Source: Hyphomicrobiales bacterium | GTDB taxonomy: Bacteria > Pseudomonadota > Alphaproteobacteria > Rhizobiales > OSC116 | Length of the DNA stretch: 40,867 nucleotides | Direction: 5' to 3' | Assembly: GCA_002401855.1 (NCBI GenBank) | Contig: NVUH01000021.1 | Span: 1-40,867, forward strand | The notes under the pieces: model-generated | Database searches by the model: none | Seen by the model: the letters and a program-made list of their open reading frames with translations, nothing else | What the model was told of the DNA's origin: nothing | Position numbers and translations under genes: made by a program | Shown: positions 8,266 to 16,496 of the stretch, one piece after another | How the letters are laid out: the number at the start of each line of letters is the position of its first letter | Numbering within the stretch: position 1 is the first letter of the stretch

Positions 8266-8375
8266 TTTCAATCATTAAGAGACAGTTCCCTCCAGGGGTG
8301 GAAGATCTTTAATCTTAAAATCGATAGCGGTTTATACCACTAAATCCAGCAAATGCAAGCTTTAGCTCACACTTA

Positions 8376-9311
8376 TCACACTATAAACAAGTCAGATACC
8401 GACTCTTCATTCGCCGTCCTTCTTATCGCTTCACCAAACAGCTCAGCAATGGTAATGGTGCGAATATTTGATGCAGTTTTCACCGCCTCATTGGCCAAAA
8501 TACTGTCCGTAATCACCAAAGCACGCAAATTGCTATTCACAATGCGCGATACCGCCCCGCCAGATAACACACCATGGCTAATATAAGCTGTCACCGAATT
8601 CGCACCCGCCGCCAACATAGCGTCAGCTGCGTTGCACAATGTGCCGCCACTATCCACAATGTCATCCACCATAATGCAGTCAAAGCCTTTCACATCACCA
8701 ATGATATTCATCACTTCAGATACACCAGCCTTCTCACGGCGCTTGTCAACAATAGCAAGCGGCGCATTAATCCGCTTGGCCAATGACCTAGCCCGCACCA
8801 CACCGCCAATATCAGGCGATACAACCATAATTTTCTCACCATTAAAATGCTGCTTAATGTCGCGCACCATCACCGGCGCCGCTTGCAAATTATCAGTAGG
8901 AATGTCAAAAAACCCTTGTATCTGCCCAGCATGCAAATCCATAGTCAACACCCGGTCAACACCCGCACGGGTAATTAAGTTGGCAACAAGCTTAGCCGAT
9001 ATCGGCGCCCGCGGTGCAGGTTTTCTATCTTGCCGCGCATAACCAAAATACGGCATCACCGCGGTGATCCGCTTGGCCGAAGCACGTCGCAACGCATCTG
9101 TAATGATGAGCAGCTCCATCAAATGGTCATTAGTTGGGTAAGAGGTAGATTGAATGATATAAACATCATCTCCCCGTACATTTTCTTTAATTTCTACATA
9201 AATTTCTTCGTCAGCGAAGCGCTTCACTTCACAATCAATCAACGATATACCTATATATTTAGAAATTTCTTGAGCAAGCGGAAGGTTAGAATTACCAGCA
9301 ACCAGTTTCAT
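8376..9311 (-). CDS. prs: Ribose-phosphate pyrophosphokinase
   Basis: Makes PRPP from ribose 5-phosphate and ATP for purine, pyrimidine, NAD and His synthesis. The 311-aa protein has the class I layout: [18 protein letters not shown], the catalytic flexible-loop region with [18 protein letters not shown] (about 92-110), the metal and ATP site [14 protein letters not shown] (about 130-142), and the PRPP-binding loop [16 protein letters not shown] (about 215-230). Its product is a substrate for Apt, encoded at 18554. Transcription runs on into rplY-pth-ychF. Confidence 0.97.
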   Translation of the reverse strand: MKLVAGNSNLPLAQEISKYIGISLIDCEVKRFADEEIYVEIKENVRGDDVYIIQSTSYPTNDHLMELLIITDALRRASAKRITAVMPYFGYARQDRKPAPRAPISAKLVANLITRAGVDRVLTMDLHAGQIQGFFDIPTDNLQAAPVMVRDIKQHFNGEKIMVVSPDIGGVVRARSLAKRINAPLAIVDKRREKAGVSEVMNIIGDVKGFDCIMVDDIVDSGGTLCNAADAMLAAGANSVTAYISHGVLSGGAVSRIVNSNLRALVITDSILANEAVKTASNIRTITIAELFGEAIRRTANEESVSDLFIV

Positions 9312-9447
9312 GGCGACAGACTCTCTATTTAGATCAGGCGTCAGACGGCAAATTCACGTGTCACGCCAGATATGTGGGTTTTAACGGCGGCAAGTTTTTA
9401 CACTTGCGTTTGTTTAGCAGTCCAAAGCAGAGTCTTCAACCAATGAA

Positions 9448-9702
9448 TCACTTACCCCCACTTTTACCCTCAAGCGCGTCAATACGGTTAACCAATTCAG
9501 CGTTTTCAAGCGTCATTTTCACAACCATTTCTTTCAAAACATCAAACTCTTCACGCTTCACCAATTCCATTTCATTAATCCACTTTTCGCCTTGGTTCTT
9601 AGCCATTTCTTTGGCCTCGTCAAGCACACCCTCAGCCGCACTCACCACATTAGTGGTCACTTTGGCTAAATCGTCAAAAAACTTGCTATTGGTCTGGGTC
9701 AT
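9448..9702 (-). CDS. ubiK: Accessory factor UbiK family protein (BMFP/DUF526)
   Basis: An 84-aa protein with an amphipathic N-terminal half (FFDDLAKVTTNVVSAAEGVL) and a C-terminal coiled coil (about 45-80, REEFDVLKEMVVKMTLENAE then NRIDALEG). This is the BMFP layout. In enterobacteria UbiK assists the aerobic ubiquinone-synthesis complex and binds lipid. Function here is by family. In many alphaproteobacteria, from memory, a ubiK-like gene lies near lgt-midA-pgeF; here it is about 3.9 kb from pgeF, beside prs. Confidence 0.82.
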   Translation of the reverse strand: MTQTNSKFFDDLAKVTTNVVSAAEGVLDEAKEMAKNQGEKWINEMELVKREEFDVLKEMVVKMTLENAELVNRIDALEGKSGGK

Positions 9703-9761
9703 AATTCTATCCTCAATTTGCCATCACTATATTTCAAAACTCCGCACAATCCAACCCATTT

Positions 9762-9915
9762 CACATTTGTTCGGCTGCGCCTCTCTTTTTATCGTTCGCT
9801 TTGCTCTCTATAAGCACTGCGTGCGTTCACTCCGTTCTCTTGCCTAGCCACGCCTAACGGCGACGCGCAGTCGCGCTTGCCTCAGCCTAAAGGCTTCGGG
9901 CCCTTTTTCCACGAT
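9762..9915 (-). repeat. Dispersed intergenic repeat, copy R2a (reverse orientation)
   Basis: The reverse complement aligns with 18109-18180. It contains three consecutive hairpins (plus coordinates): AGCCT-AA-AGGCT at 9884-9895, GCGC-AGTC-GCGC at 9865-9876 and CGCC-TAAC-GGCG at 9851-9862. It ends with GCACTGCGTGCGTTCACTCC at about 9815-9834, the complement of the AGAGAGCGGAGCGAACGCAC module found at 10051. R2a and R2b therefore face each other as an inverted pair. Nothing coding is seen. Confidence 0.75.
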
Positions 9916-9929
9916 AAGCACAAGGCTGC

Positions 9930-10140
9930 AAATTCAGAATTTGTCGAACGCACCGAAGCTCAGAGCATCGCCAACCTCTAGCTCACTAAGCATAATGCGG
10001 TTAGGTTGGGTGGTGATTTCACCGCTGATCAGCGGCTGAGTGGCTTAGCTAGAGAGCGGAGCGAACGCACGCAGTGCCCAACATAATGCAAACTTCCACA
10101 GCCCCAACAAGGACACCACTCAAGCTCAGAGTTCCGCCAA
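9930..10140 (+). repeat. Dispersed intergenic repeat, copy R2b
   Basis: 9945-10078 is nearly identical to R1 (3-137). It includes the hairpin GGTG-ATTT-CACC (about 10011-10022) and the 14-bp palindrome CCGCTGATCAGCGG (about 10022-10035). Beyond the shared core it continues with AATGCAAACTTCCA (10086-10099), also present in R3a at 18233. It ends with a second copy of the AAGCTCAGAG..CGCCAACC segment (about 10122-10144; first copy 9956-9976). That end touches the stop codon of the GST gene. Together with R2a it fills the 440-base gap 9703-10142; I see no gene there. Confidence 0.8.
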
Positions 10141-10142
10141 CC

Positions 10143-10790
10143 CTAATAAGGCCGCGTTTCTCCAAAATACGGGCACAATTTCTCAAATCCCGCCAACCAA
10201 TCACTCAAACCACTATGGCTGCTGCGCCACGTCCCTTTATTCGCACCAAGCTCAGTGCCATCCCGCAAATCCTCATTAACCCGCAAATCCATATATTCAA
10301 GCATCACTGCAGTCATAATATTCGCAATATCAAGCTTCTCCAAACTAGGCAAATCACTCAACACACGGTCAAGCCCCCGCCCAATCTTGCCCAATTGATA
10401 ATCCACAAACCCTTGATGATATTTATCTTCAGGCCGCATACGCTTCTCATAAACCACCAACAAACAAGCCTCGGTCATGCCATTAGCCAACGCATATTGC
10501 GTCAATTTCTCAATCCGCCCCGCACCTGTCGGCATCAACGCCGCCCCACCACCAATATCTTCCAAATATTCAACAATCACTTGGCTGTCATAAATATTCT
10601 GCCCATTTTCCAATATCAAAGCAGGTATTTTACCCAACGGGTTTTGCACCCGCAAAGTTTCATTCTCATCATTCATATCCACATCTTGCGCAGTTATTTG
10701 CCCAACAAGCCCATGATGCTTAGCCACAATGTCAACTTTTCTACAAAAAGGCGAAGGCCCACTATGCCGCAATATCATTTGTTTTGACAT
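10143..10790 (-). CDS. Glutathione S-transferase family protein
   Basis: A 215-aa cytoplasmic protein with an N-terminal thioredoxin-fold domain and a helical C-terminal domain. HSGPSPFCRKVDIVAKHHGL is the start of the GST N domain, with SPFC placed where the catalytic Ser/Cys lies. NPLGKIPALILENGQNIYDSQ contains the cis-Pro and the Asp-Ser glutathione contact, followed by VIVEYLED. The C domain has the late conserved Asp region (IANIMTAVMLEYMDLR). The substrate is unknown. It is divergent from the AIM24-family gene across an 87-base AT-rich spacer. A second, unrelated-looking GST is at 36986. Confidence 0.9.
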   Translation of the reverse strand: MSKQMILRHSGPSPFCRKVDIVAKHHGLVGQITAQDVDMNDENETLRVQNPLGKIPALILENGQNIYDSQVIVEYLEDIGGGAALMPTGAGRIEKLTQYALANGMTEACLLVVYEKRMRPEDKYHQGFVDYQLGKIGRGLDRVLSDLPSLEKLDIANIMTAVMLEYMDLRVNEDLRDGTELGANKGTWRSSHSGLSDWLAGFEKLCPYFGETRPY

Positions 10791-10877
10791 TTTTTTGACT
10801 ATCCTTAAATTTAAAATATATTGAAAATTAAAATTTACACACTAACTCATAGATATCAATAAAATAAAGAGGTAAAC

Positions 10878-11732
10878 ATGTCAGATTTTCAAATTCCAGA
10901 AATTAAAATCGCTCGTCATTCAGCACAAGCAGGCCTAGATGATGATATTGACTTCGAAATCAAAGGCCAAGAAATGCAATTTGTCGAGATAGAACTCGAC
11001 CCAGGCGAAAGCGCCATTGCCGAAGCAGGCGCCATGATGATGAAAAACAGCCACATCACCATGGATACCGTGTTTGGCGATGGCTCAAACGCCGATCAAT
11101 CAGGCGGCCTGTTCGATAAATTATTAGGCGCAGGCAAACGGCTCATCACTGGCGAAAGCCTGTTCACCACCGTCTTCACCCACCAAGGCACAGGCAAAGC
11201 CAAAGTCTCATTCGCCGCCCCTTATGCAGGCCACATCATCCCCATAAAACTCGATCAAATCGGCGGCAAAATTATCTGCCAAAAAGACGCATTCCTCTGC
11301 GCCGCCAAAGGCGTATCCATCGGCGTTCATTTCCAAAAACGCATCATGACAGGCCTATTCGGCGGCGAAGGTTTTATCATGCAAAGCCTAGAAGGCGATG
11401 GCTGGGCATTCATCCACGCAGGCGGCACCTTGGTCGAACACAACCTAAAAGCTGGCGAAGTCCTACACGTCGATACAGGCTGCCTCGCCGCCATGGAACC
11501 AACGGTAGATATGGATGTAGAACGCGCAGGCAACATTAAATCGATGATTTTCGGCGGCGAAGGTGTATTTTTCGCAAGGCTACAAGGCCCCGGCAAAGTA
11601 TGGATTCAATCCCTACCCTTCTCACGCCTCGCTGGCCGCATGCTCGCCAATGCCCCACAATTTGGCGGCTCAAAAGGCGAAGGTTCTATCTTAGGCGGCG
11701 TCGGCCGCCTGTTCGATGGCGATAATTTCTAA
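10878..11732 (+). CDS. AIM24 / TIGR00266 family protein
   Basis: A 284-aa soluble protein of the AIM24 beta-fold family. Typical features are FEIKGQEMQFVEIELDPGES, EAGAMMMKNSHITMDTVFGD, the Gly-rich GGLFDKLLGAGKRLITGESL, FTHQGTGKAKVSFAAPYAGH and the C-terminal IQSLPFSRLAGRM. The mitochondrial AIM24 affects inner-membrane organisation; bacterial members have no settled function. The start is set by AAAGAGGTAAACATG. Codons end mostly in C or A, opposite to the minus-strand genes around it, as expected if this plus strand has a strong C bias. It is followed by a clear terminator. Confidence 0.92.
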   Translation: MSDFQIPEIKIARHSAQAGLDDDIDFEIKGQEMQFVEIELDPGESAIAEAGAMMMKNSHITMDTVFGDGSNADQSGGLFDKLLGAGKRLITGESLFTTVFTHQGTGKAKVSFAAPYAGHIIPIKLDQIGGKIICQKDAFLCAAKGVSIGVHFQKRIMTGLFGGEGFIMQSLEGDGWAFIHAGGTLVEHNLKAGEVLHVDTGCLAAMEPTVDMDVERAGNIKSMIFGGEGVFFARLQGPGKVWIQSLPFSRLAGRMLANAPQFGGSKGEGSILGGVGRLFDGDNF

Positions 11733-11754
11733 TATTTTCAACAAAATCTCAGCC

Positions 11755-11788
11755 AAAGCCCAATCTATTCATTTAGTTTGGGCTTTTT
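11755..11788 (+). terminator. Intrinsic terminator after the AIM24-family gene
   Basis: AAAGCCCAA at 11755-11763 pairs with TTGGGCTTT at 11778-11786, a 9-bp stem, followed by a T-run. The first codons from the stop side of the convergent membrane-protein gene lie inside it (stop at 11765-11767), so this gene's end overlaps the terminator. Confidence 0.8.
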
Positions 11789-12088
11789 ATAATTATACCA
11801 CATATGCCACGTCATCAACAAACCAACAAATACCAATAATGGCACCGCAATATAATTCAACAGCCATAATGGCAACACATCATTCCCATCACATGCAGAC
11901 ACTTTAAGGCACAAGCGCAATTCATTAAGTAAATAATAGACGGGCAGTAAAACAATCAGCCAACCCACAATAATCGATGGGTAAAACCCCCAATAACGTG
12001 CGATGCCAAACATAACTACATAGGTAAGCAACAGATAAACCAGCGGCATCAAAACCACAACAATCCAAAAAGCACTACCCATAGCCAC
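11765..12088 (-). CDS. Small membrane protein, unrecognised
   Basis: A 107-aa product with three hydrophobic stretches (about 5-30, 33-55 and 73-96) and a basic tail (MWYNYKKPKLNE). Two cysteines lie in LRLCLKVSACDGND in the loop after the second helix. I recognise no family. It follows the RTX-protein gene after 72 bases on the same strand and converges on the AIM24-family gene. The uninterrupted frame and clear membrane topology support a real gene. A function cannot be suggested. Confidence 0.65.
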   Translation of the reverse strand: MAMGSAFWIVVVLMPLVYLLLTYVVMFGIARYWGFYPSIIVGWLIVLLPVYYLLNELRLCLKVSACDGNDVLPLWLLNYIAVPLLVFVGLLMTWHMWYNYKKPKLNE

Positions 12089-12160
12089 AAACCTTTCAAA
12101 GCATTTGAAAGATTCTAATCAAAAATTAAGTCAAATTTATGCAGAGAAAAACGATAACAT

Positions 12161-13585
12161 TCACAAACCTTCATAATTATACCCAGCGTCATCACCCAAC
12201 CAATTTAAAAAATCAGTTTCATCACTAAATTTACTCTGTTCATCAGCCGCCAATTCACTCCACACATCCTTCATATCCAACTCAACTGTGCCAGCATTGT
12301 CAGAATATTTTAAGAATTCTATAGATTTCAATTCGCCTTCATGACCATGAAAATCAAAGGCTATTTTATTGTCATCTTTTATGATACTCAATTTCATCGG
12401 GTTAACCAACGCCACCTGAAAATAACCGATCGAAACCACAGTTTTATCAACCCCAGCCCCGCCGTCCAGCTTATCAAACCCATCGGAATATGTGCTCAAA
12501 ACATTGTCAGCATCACTGCCAATAAGCACATCATCAAAACGCGAGCCTGACACATTTTCAATAGACGAAATAACATCTCCCGCCGCATCCCCGCCCGATG
12601 CCGTCAGCAAAGCAAGATTAACATTCACCCCAGCAGTCGAGTCAGCATAAGAGATTGTATCAATCCCATCACCGCCCTGCATATTATCCGCACCCATACC
12701 GCCGCTTAAAAAATCATCACCCGCGCCGCCAATTAAAACATCATCACCCGCTTCACCAATTAAATTGTCATCACCCGCGCCGCCATCCAAGCGGTCATTT
12801 CCATCACCGCCATAAATTTGATCATTCCCCGCGCCGCCTTCTATTTGGTCGTTGCCGGCTTCACCCGAGAGGCTATCACTCCCCGCACCGCCAATAAGCA
12901 CATCATTACCGCCGCCGCCATAAAACGTAATGTCTTCAACATCACCTTTCAAAGTGTCAGCAAATTCACCACCTTTGATAATCTCTATCGAAATAAAGGT
13001 ATCGCCTTCAGCCTCACCACCCGTTGCCGTGCCTGCCGCCAAATCAATGGCAATGCCGCTTAACGAATCGCTATAATCAGCAGTGTCCCGGCCTTCGCCA
13101 CCATCCAAAACATCCGCGCCCAACCCACCGATTAAAGTATCATTGCCAGCCAAGCCGCTAAGTTTATCATTGCCATTTGCACCGATTAACTTATTAACCT
13201 CGGCATTACCCGTCAGCTCATCATCGAAAGCCGAGCCAGTGGCATTATTGATATTCAGCAAAACATCGCCTTCGCCATGGCCACCAACCCCAACCGTCAC
13301 ACCATCCAAAGTAATTTTCACCCCAGCATTAGAGCCCGAATAATCAATCAAATTACGGCCAAAAATATTTGCCACCCCACTCACCCCATCAATCCGGTCA
13401 GCGCCTAAACTCGATAAAAATATATCGTTCGTATTCGCAGTGCCAGTCATTACATCCGCACCATCTGTGCCAACATGGGTTTCCTGTGATGAAAAAATCG
13501 TGCAAGCACTCATCAGCGCCGACAACGAAGTTACAGTGGTTAATTTAACAGTTTTGCCAAGTTTTTTACGCGCGAGCATGTTCAT
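12161..13585 (-). CDS. RTX-type calcium-binding repeat protein with a putative lipoprotein signal
   Basis: A 474-aa acidic, Gly/Asp-rich product. Two blocks of GGxGxDxLx nonapeptides are visible: a short one near residues 130-170 (SGLAGNDTLIGGLGADVLDG) and a longer one near 218-304 with about nine repeats (for example GGAGNDQIYGGDGNDRLDGG). These form calcium-binding parallel beta-rolls. Between and after them lie DYSDSLSGIAIDLAAGTATG-type segments common in RTX proteins. The N-terminus has a basic start, a hydrophobic run and LSALMSAC ending at Cys28, which fits a lipobox. There is no toxin, protease or lipase domain. It starts 15 bases after pgeF and may be cotranscribed with lgt-midA-pgeF. 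Confidence 0.85.
   Translation of the reverse strand: MNMLARKKLGKTVKLTTVTSLSALMSACTIFSSQETHVGTDGADVMTGTANTNDIFLSSLGADRIDGVSGVANIFGRNLIDYSGSNAGVKITLDGVTVGVGGHGEGDVLLNINNATGSAFDDELTGNAEVNKLIGANGNDKLSGLAGNDTLIGGLGADVLDGGEGRDTADYSDSLSGIAIDLAAGTATGGEAEGDTFISIEIIKGGEFADTLKGDVEDITFYGGGGNDVLIGGAGSDSLSGEAGNDQIEGGAGNDQIYGGDGNDRLDGGAGDDNLIGEAGDDVLIGGAGDDFLSGGMGADNMQGGDGIDTISYADSTAGVNVNLALLTASGGDAAGDVISSIENVSGSRFDDVLIGSDADNVLSTYSDGFDKLDGGAGVDKTVVSIGYFQVALVNPMKLSIIKDDNKIAFDFHGHEGELKSIEFLKYSDNAGTVELDMKDVWSELAADEQSKFSDETDFLNWLGDDAGYNYEGL
12673..12931 (-). repeat. Coding tandem repeats of RTX nonapeptides
   Basis: The stretch encodes consecutive 9-residue GGxGxDxLx units, visible on the plus strand as recurring CCGCCAAT, CATCACCCGC and similar 27-base periodicity. 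Slippage or recombination between units could change the repeat number. It lies within the RTX gene and is not a separate element. Confidence 0.8.
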
Positions 13586-13600
13586 AATCTATCCAATATG

Positions 13601-14407
13601 CTAATCAGAAATCATAATAACCGACAATTGCCGACCTTCTCTTTGCACCTCATTATGAGTTGCACGGCGATGAGAGTAAAGCAAATCTTCGTTTTTATAG
13701 GTATCCACCTGAATATGATTAATATTTCTAATGCCAATATTGTCTAAAATCTTGGCCACAAGGCCAGATAAATTAAACATATAATGATCAAGCCGTTCAG
13801 ATTTACGAAAATAAGCCGAATATTCATAGTTTTGGCGGGTGAATTGCGAAAAAATCTCTTTGCCCACCTCATAACTATCGCCCGCAATCGCCGGGCCAAC
13901 CGATGCCACAATCTCATTCAAATCAGCCCCCATCGACACCATTTTCTTCACCGTCGCCTGAATAATCCCCGCATAAGTACCCGGCCAGCCCGCATGCACC
14001 GCCGCCACCATATCGCCATCGCCAGAGCTTAACAAAATCGGCACGCAATCAGCAGTTCTTATCCCCAACGCCAAACCTTTTTGTTGGGTAATAATTGCAT
14101 CAGCCACAGGCTCAGGATTCATCATACCGCCCGTTGCCACATATATATCTTTTTCATGCACCTGCTTAACCGTAAATAAGCGGTTGCGGGCAATGCCAAA
14201 ACTTTTGCATATGATGTTCATATTGGCTTCAATGTCGGCAGGATCATCCAACGAAGTTTCGGGCAGCCCCGTATTCAAACTTGAAAATTCAGCCCGTGAA
14301 ACACCACCCAAACGCGTCGTGAAACAATGCCTAATTTGAGGGGTTTTTGATAAATTTTCGGCAAAAAAACACGGTAATTTGCCCATATTTTGCAATTTTT
14401 CGTGCAT
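13601..14407 (-). CDS. pgeF: Purine nucleoside phosphorylase PgeF / YfiH (laccase-domain) family
   Basis: A 268-aa member of the Cu-oxidase_4/YfiH family, which cleaves purine nucleosides and in bacteria also edits peptidoglycan precursors. The three zinc ligands are in place: His in VKQVHEKD, Cys in TADCVPIL and His in AVHAGWPG. N-terminal CFTTRLGGVSRAEFSSLNTG is the family start. Two deviations stand out: HAGWPG in place of the usual HAGWRG, and GPAI in place of GPCI. The ATG at 14407 lies within phased T-tracts; an alternative start is MGKLPCFF, 7 codons in. It follows midA by 60 bases. Confidence 0.92.
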   Translation of the reverse strand: MHEKLQNMGKLPCFFAENLSKTPQIRHCFTTRLGGVSRAEFSSLNTGLPETSLDDPADIEANMNIICKSFGIARNRLFTVKQVHEKDIYVATGGMMNPEPVADAIITQQKGLALGIRTADCVPILLSSGDGDMVAAVHAGWPGTYAGIIQATVKKMVSMGADLNEIVASVGPAIAGDSYEVGKEIFSQFTRQNYEYSAYFRKSERLDHYMFNLSGLVAKILDNIGIRNINHIQVDTYKNEDLLYSHRRATHNEVQREGRQLSVIMISD

Positions 14408-14465
14408 TTTTTGCCCTTTTTTAGCTGTTTTTAGCCTGTTTTTGGCCTATTTTGACTGCTTTTTT
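14396..14465. promoter_or_regulatory. Seven phased T-tracts before pgeF (curved DNA)
   Basis: On the plus strand, runs of four to six T are centred at about 14398, 14409, 14419, 14430, 14441, 14451 and 14462, a spacing of 10-11 bp. Tracts phased with the helix repeat bend DNA. The run fills the midA-pgeF gap and overlaps the pgeF start codon. It can also be read as a degenerate 11-bp tandem repeat of the type TAGCCTGTTTT. Confidence 0.6.
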
Positions 14466-14467
14466 AG

Positions 14468-15547
14468 CTATTCTAACCCAAAACCAACAGGTGTAAACTC
14501 ACAATTATGCAAGCATAAAACCTTAAATAAAGTGCCCATTTCATCCTCGCCAATCAACCGATTAAGCGCTTGAGCAATTTGCATTTCCTGCTCAGGGTTT
14601 CTCCGTATCAACATCTGCGCCCGCAACCCAATCGCCAAATCACCCAAAAAATTAGCTTGCGTCACCACAGGGCTAACCATTATATTCTGCGCCTTTGCAG
14701 CTTCTTTCAAGCTCGTAAAATTAACATGTGCGGTGATATCTTGCTTGCCTAAATTCTTAAATATTTTCGCATATTTATGAGCCTTAACCGCTTGCAAACT
14801 ATCACCAAACCCATGTCCATCATGCCCATAATCAATAATCAAAGCCGCCCCTTTATTCCGCTTTAAAATCTCAATTATCTTACCCAAATAAAATTTAGTC
14901 GCAGGGCTATTTTCAAATATAGCCCCATCCGCCGCACGCCCCTCTAATATATGTGGCAACTCAACTTCCACCGGCCGCATCGACAATGTCGGGCCGATTT
15001 TGCCATCTTTAACCCCCACCATACGCTCGTACCAAACACCATCCAAAAACTCATATTGGTTAATCGGCAAGGCATCGAAAAACTCATTAGTAACAAACAG
15101 ACAAGCCGATGAATTAATTGAAGTTTTCAACTCATCCAAATCTTTATGCCAAGTGATATTATCCGAAAAACCACTTAATTTCTCGCGCTGCATTTCGCGC
15201 AATTTAGGGCTCATTTCCACCATATGAATGTTGAGCTTAAACTTGGTTCTAAATTTAGCCATCGACCGCAAAATATCGGCCATCAACGTGCCACGACCCG
15301 GGCCAAGCTCAATAATATTATAATCAGCCGATACAGGTAATTTATCAATACAATCAATCAACCACAGTCCAATAATTTCGCCAAACATTTGGCTAATTTC
15401 AGGTGCAGTGGTAAAATCGCCATCTTGGCCAAAAACTTCAGATTTAATATAATAACCATGCGTCGGATGACCAAGGCAGATTTGCATAAATTCTGACAAG
15501 CTCATCATGCCTTTTTCAGCAATGTAAGATTTTAGAATGCTCTCCAT
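14468..15547 (-). CDS. MidA/NDUFAF7-family SAM-dependent methyltransferase
   Basis: A 359-aa protein of the DUF185 (Methyltransf_28) family. In mitochondria NDUFAF7 methylates an arginine of the NDUFS2 subunit of complex I during assembly; alphaproteobacterial orthologs are presumed to do the same. GHPTHGYYIKSEVFGQDGDF is the characteristic N-terminal segment, YNIIELGPGRGTLMADILR (about 75-93) is the SAM-binding motif, and FVTNEFFDALPINQYEF and ALIIDYGHDGHG are further family motifs. The start is one base after the lgt stop, so the genes are coupled. No complex I gene is in the window. Confidence 0.9.
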   Translation of the reverse strand: MESILKSYIAEKGMMSLSEFMQICLGHPTHGYYIKSEVFGQDGDFTTAPEISQMFGEIIGLWLIDCIDKLPVSADYNIIELGPGRGTLMADILRSMAKFRTKFKLNIHMVEMSPKLREMQREKLSGFSDNITWHKDLDELKTSINSSACLFVTNEFFDALPINQYEFLDGVWYERMVGVKDGKIGPTLSMRPVEVELPHILEGRAADGAIFENSPATKFYLGKIIEILKRNKGAALIIDYGHDGHGFGDSLQAVKAHKYAKIFKNLGKQDITAHVNFTSLKEAAKAQNIMVSPVVTQANFLGDLAIGLRAQMLIRRNPEQEMQIAQALNRLIGEDEMGTLFKVLCLHNCEFTPVGFGLE

Positions 15548-15548
15548 A

Positions 15549-16382
15549 TCACGCCTGCTTCAATTTTTCATTGTTAGACGTAAAAATAAGCCATATGCCA
15601 AGTAATATCAAAGGCATAGATAAAATCATACCCTGCGTGATAAACCCAAAATAATAGCCAATTTGCGCATCTGGTACACGGAAAAATTCAACAAATATAC
15701 GGCTAGAACCATAAAGAATGGCCGAAACACCCGCCACCAAACCAGGCCGTTTTAAGCCTTTAAATTTCCACACCAAAACCCACAAAATAATAAAGCTCAG
15801 CAAGCCTTCTAACAGTGATTCATAAAGCTGGCTAGGATGCCGTGGCTCGCCACCACCTGCAGGAAAACGCACCGCCCAAGCCGCATCTGTCACCCGCCCC
15901 CACAGCTCGCCATTGACGAAATTAGCAATGCGGCCTAAAAAATGCCCAATCGGCAAAACCGCACCCAAAACATCAAATAATTGCCGATAATGAATTTTTT
16001 GCAAGCGGGCAAAAACCAATATAATCAGCGCCGAAAATAAAATGCCACCATGCATTGACATGCCACCATCCCAGACCGAAAAAATCTCGATCGGATTGGC
16101 CAAATATTTATCTAAATTATAAAACAAAACATAACCAAGCCGCCCACCAAAAAACACCCCTAAAAATGTGTAAAAGGTTAAATTGTCAACCATTTCATCG
16201 GTTAATTTATGCGGTCCTGCCCACAAAGCTTCGGTACGTGCCATTTTTTTAATATACATCATACCCAATAACAAGCTGGCCAAATAGGCAAGCCCATACC
16301 ATTGAACGGACAAAGGCCCTATGCTTATGGCTGTTGGGTCAATATTGGGGAAGGCAAAACCAATTTCTTGCATATGAAACAC
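15549..16382 (-). CDS. lgt: Phosphatidylglycerol-prolipoprotein diacylglyceryl transferase
   Basis: Transfers diacylglycerol to the lipobox Cys of prolipoproteins in the inner membrane. The 277-aa protein has about seven membrane segments and the family motifs SMHGGILF (about 110), RIANFVNGELWGR (about 150) and RHPSQLYESLLEG (about 182). The ATG at 16382 gives MFHMQEIGFAFPNIDP; the second Met is an equally good start. It heads the leftward lgt-midA-pgeF group. The gene at the far end of that group encodes a putative lipoprotein with RTX repeats. Confidence 0.95.
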   Translation of the reverse strand: MFHMQEIGFAFPNIDPTAISIGPLSVQWYGLAYLASLLLGMMYIKKMARTEALWAGPHKLTDEMVDNLTFYTFLGVFFGGRLGYVLFYNLDKYLANPIEIFSVWDGGMSMHGGILFSALIILVFARLQKIHYRQLFDVLGAVLPIGHFLGRIANFVNGELWGRVTDAAWAVRFPAGGGEPRHPSQLYESLLEGLLSFIILWVLVWKFKGLKRPGLVAGVSAILYGSSRIFVEFFRVPDAQIGYYFGFITQGMILSMPLILLGIWLIFTSNNEKLKQA

Positions 16383-16439
16383 TCATTTCTTAGAATAAAC
16401 TTTACTTAACTTATAGCCAATTTTAATCAATGAGCAACA

Positions 16440-16477
16440 AAAAAGCCCGCAACAAAAGGGAGAGTTACGGGCTTTTA
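16440..16477 (-). terminator. Intrinsic terminator of the pseudoazurin gene
   Basis: Read leftward, AAAAGCCCG-TAAC pairs with GTTG-CGGGCTTTT around a loop, followed by a continuing T-run (TTTTTTGTT). It lies about 20 bases after the pseudoazurin stop and about 60 bases before lgt. The symmetric A and T flanks could also work in the other direction. Confidence 0.85.
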
Positions 16478-16496
16478 TAGTTGTGAATTATGGGGT

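Noticed and set aside
9312..9447. Possible tRNA-like or small RNA sequence between prs and ubiK
   Set aside because: No cloverleaf, GTTCRA loop or terminator could be assembled from the sequence.
10074..10787. A 237-codon plus-strand frame opposite the GST gene
   Set aside because: It is the shadow of a clear GST, starts inside repeat R2b and has low-complexity basic composition.
12673..12931. Regular 27-base periodicity that could suggest a CRISPR or satellite array
   Set aside because: The period encodes GGxGxDxLx nonapeptides in frame with a signal-bearing protein, so it is an RTX coding repeat.
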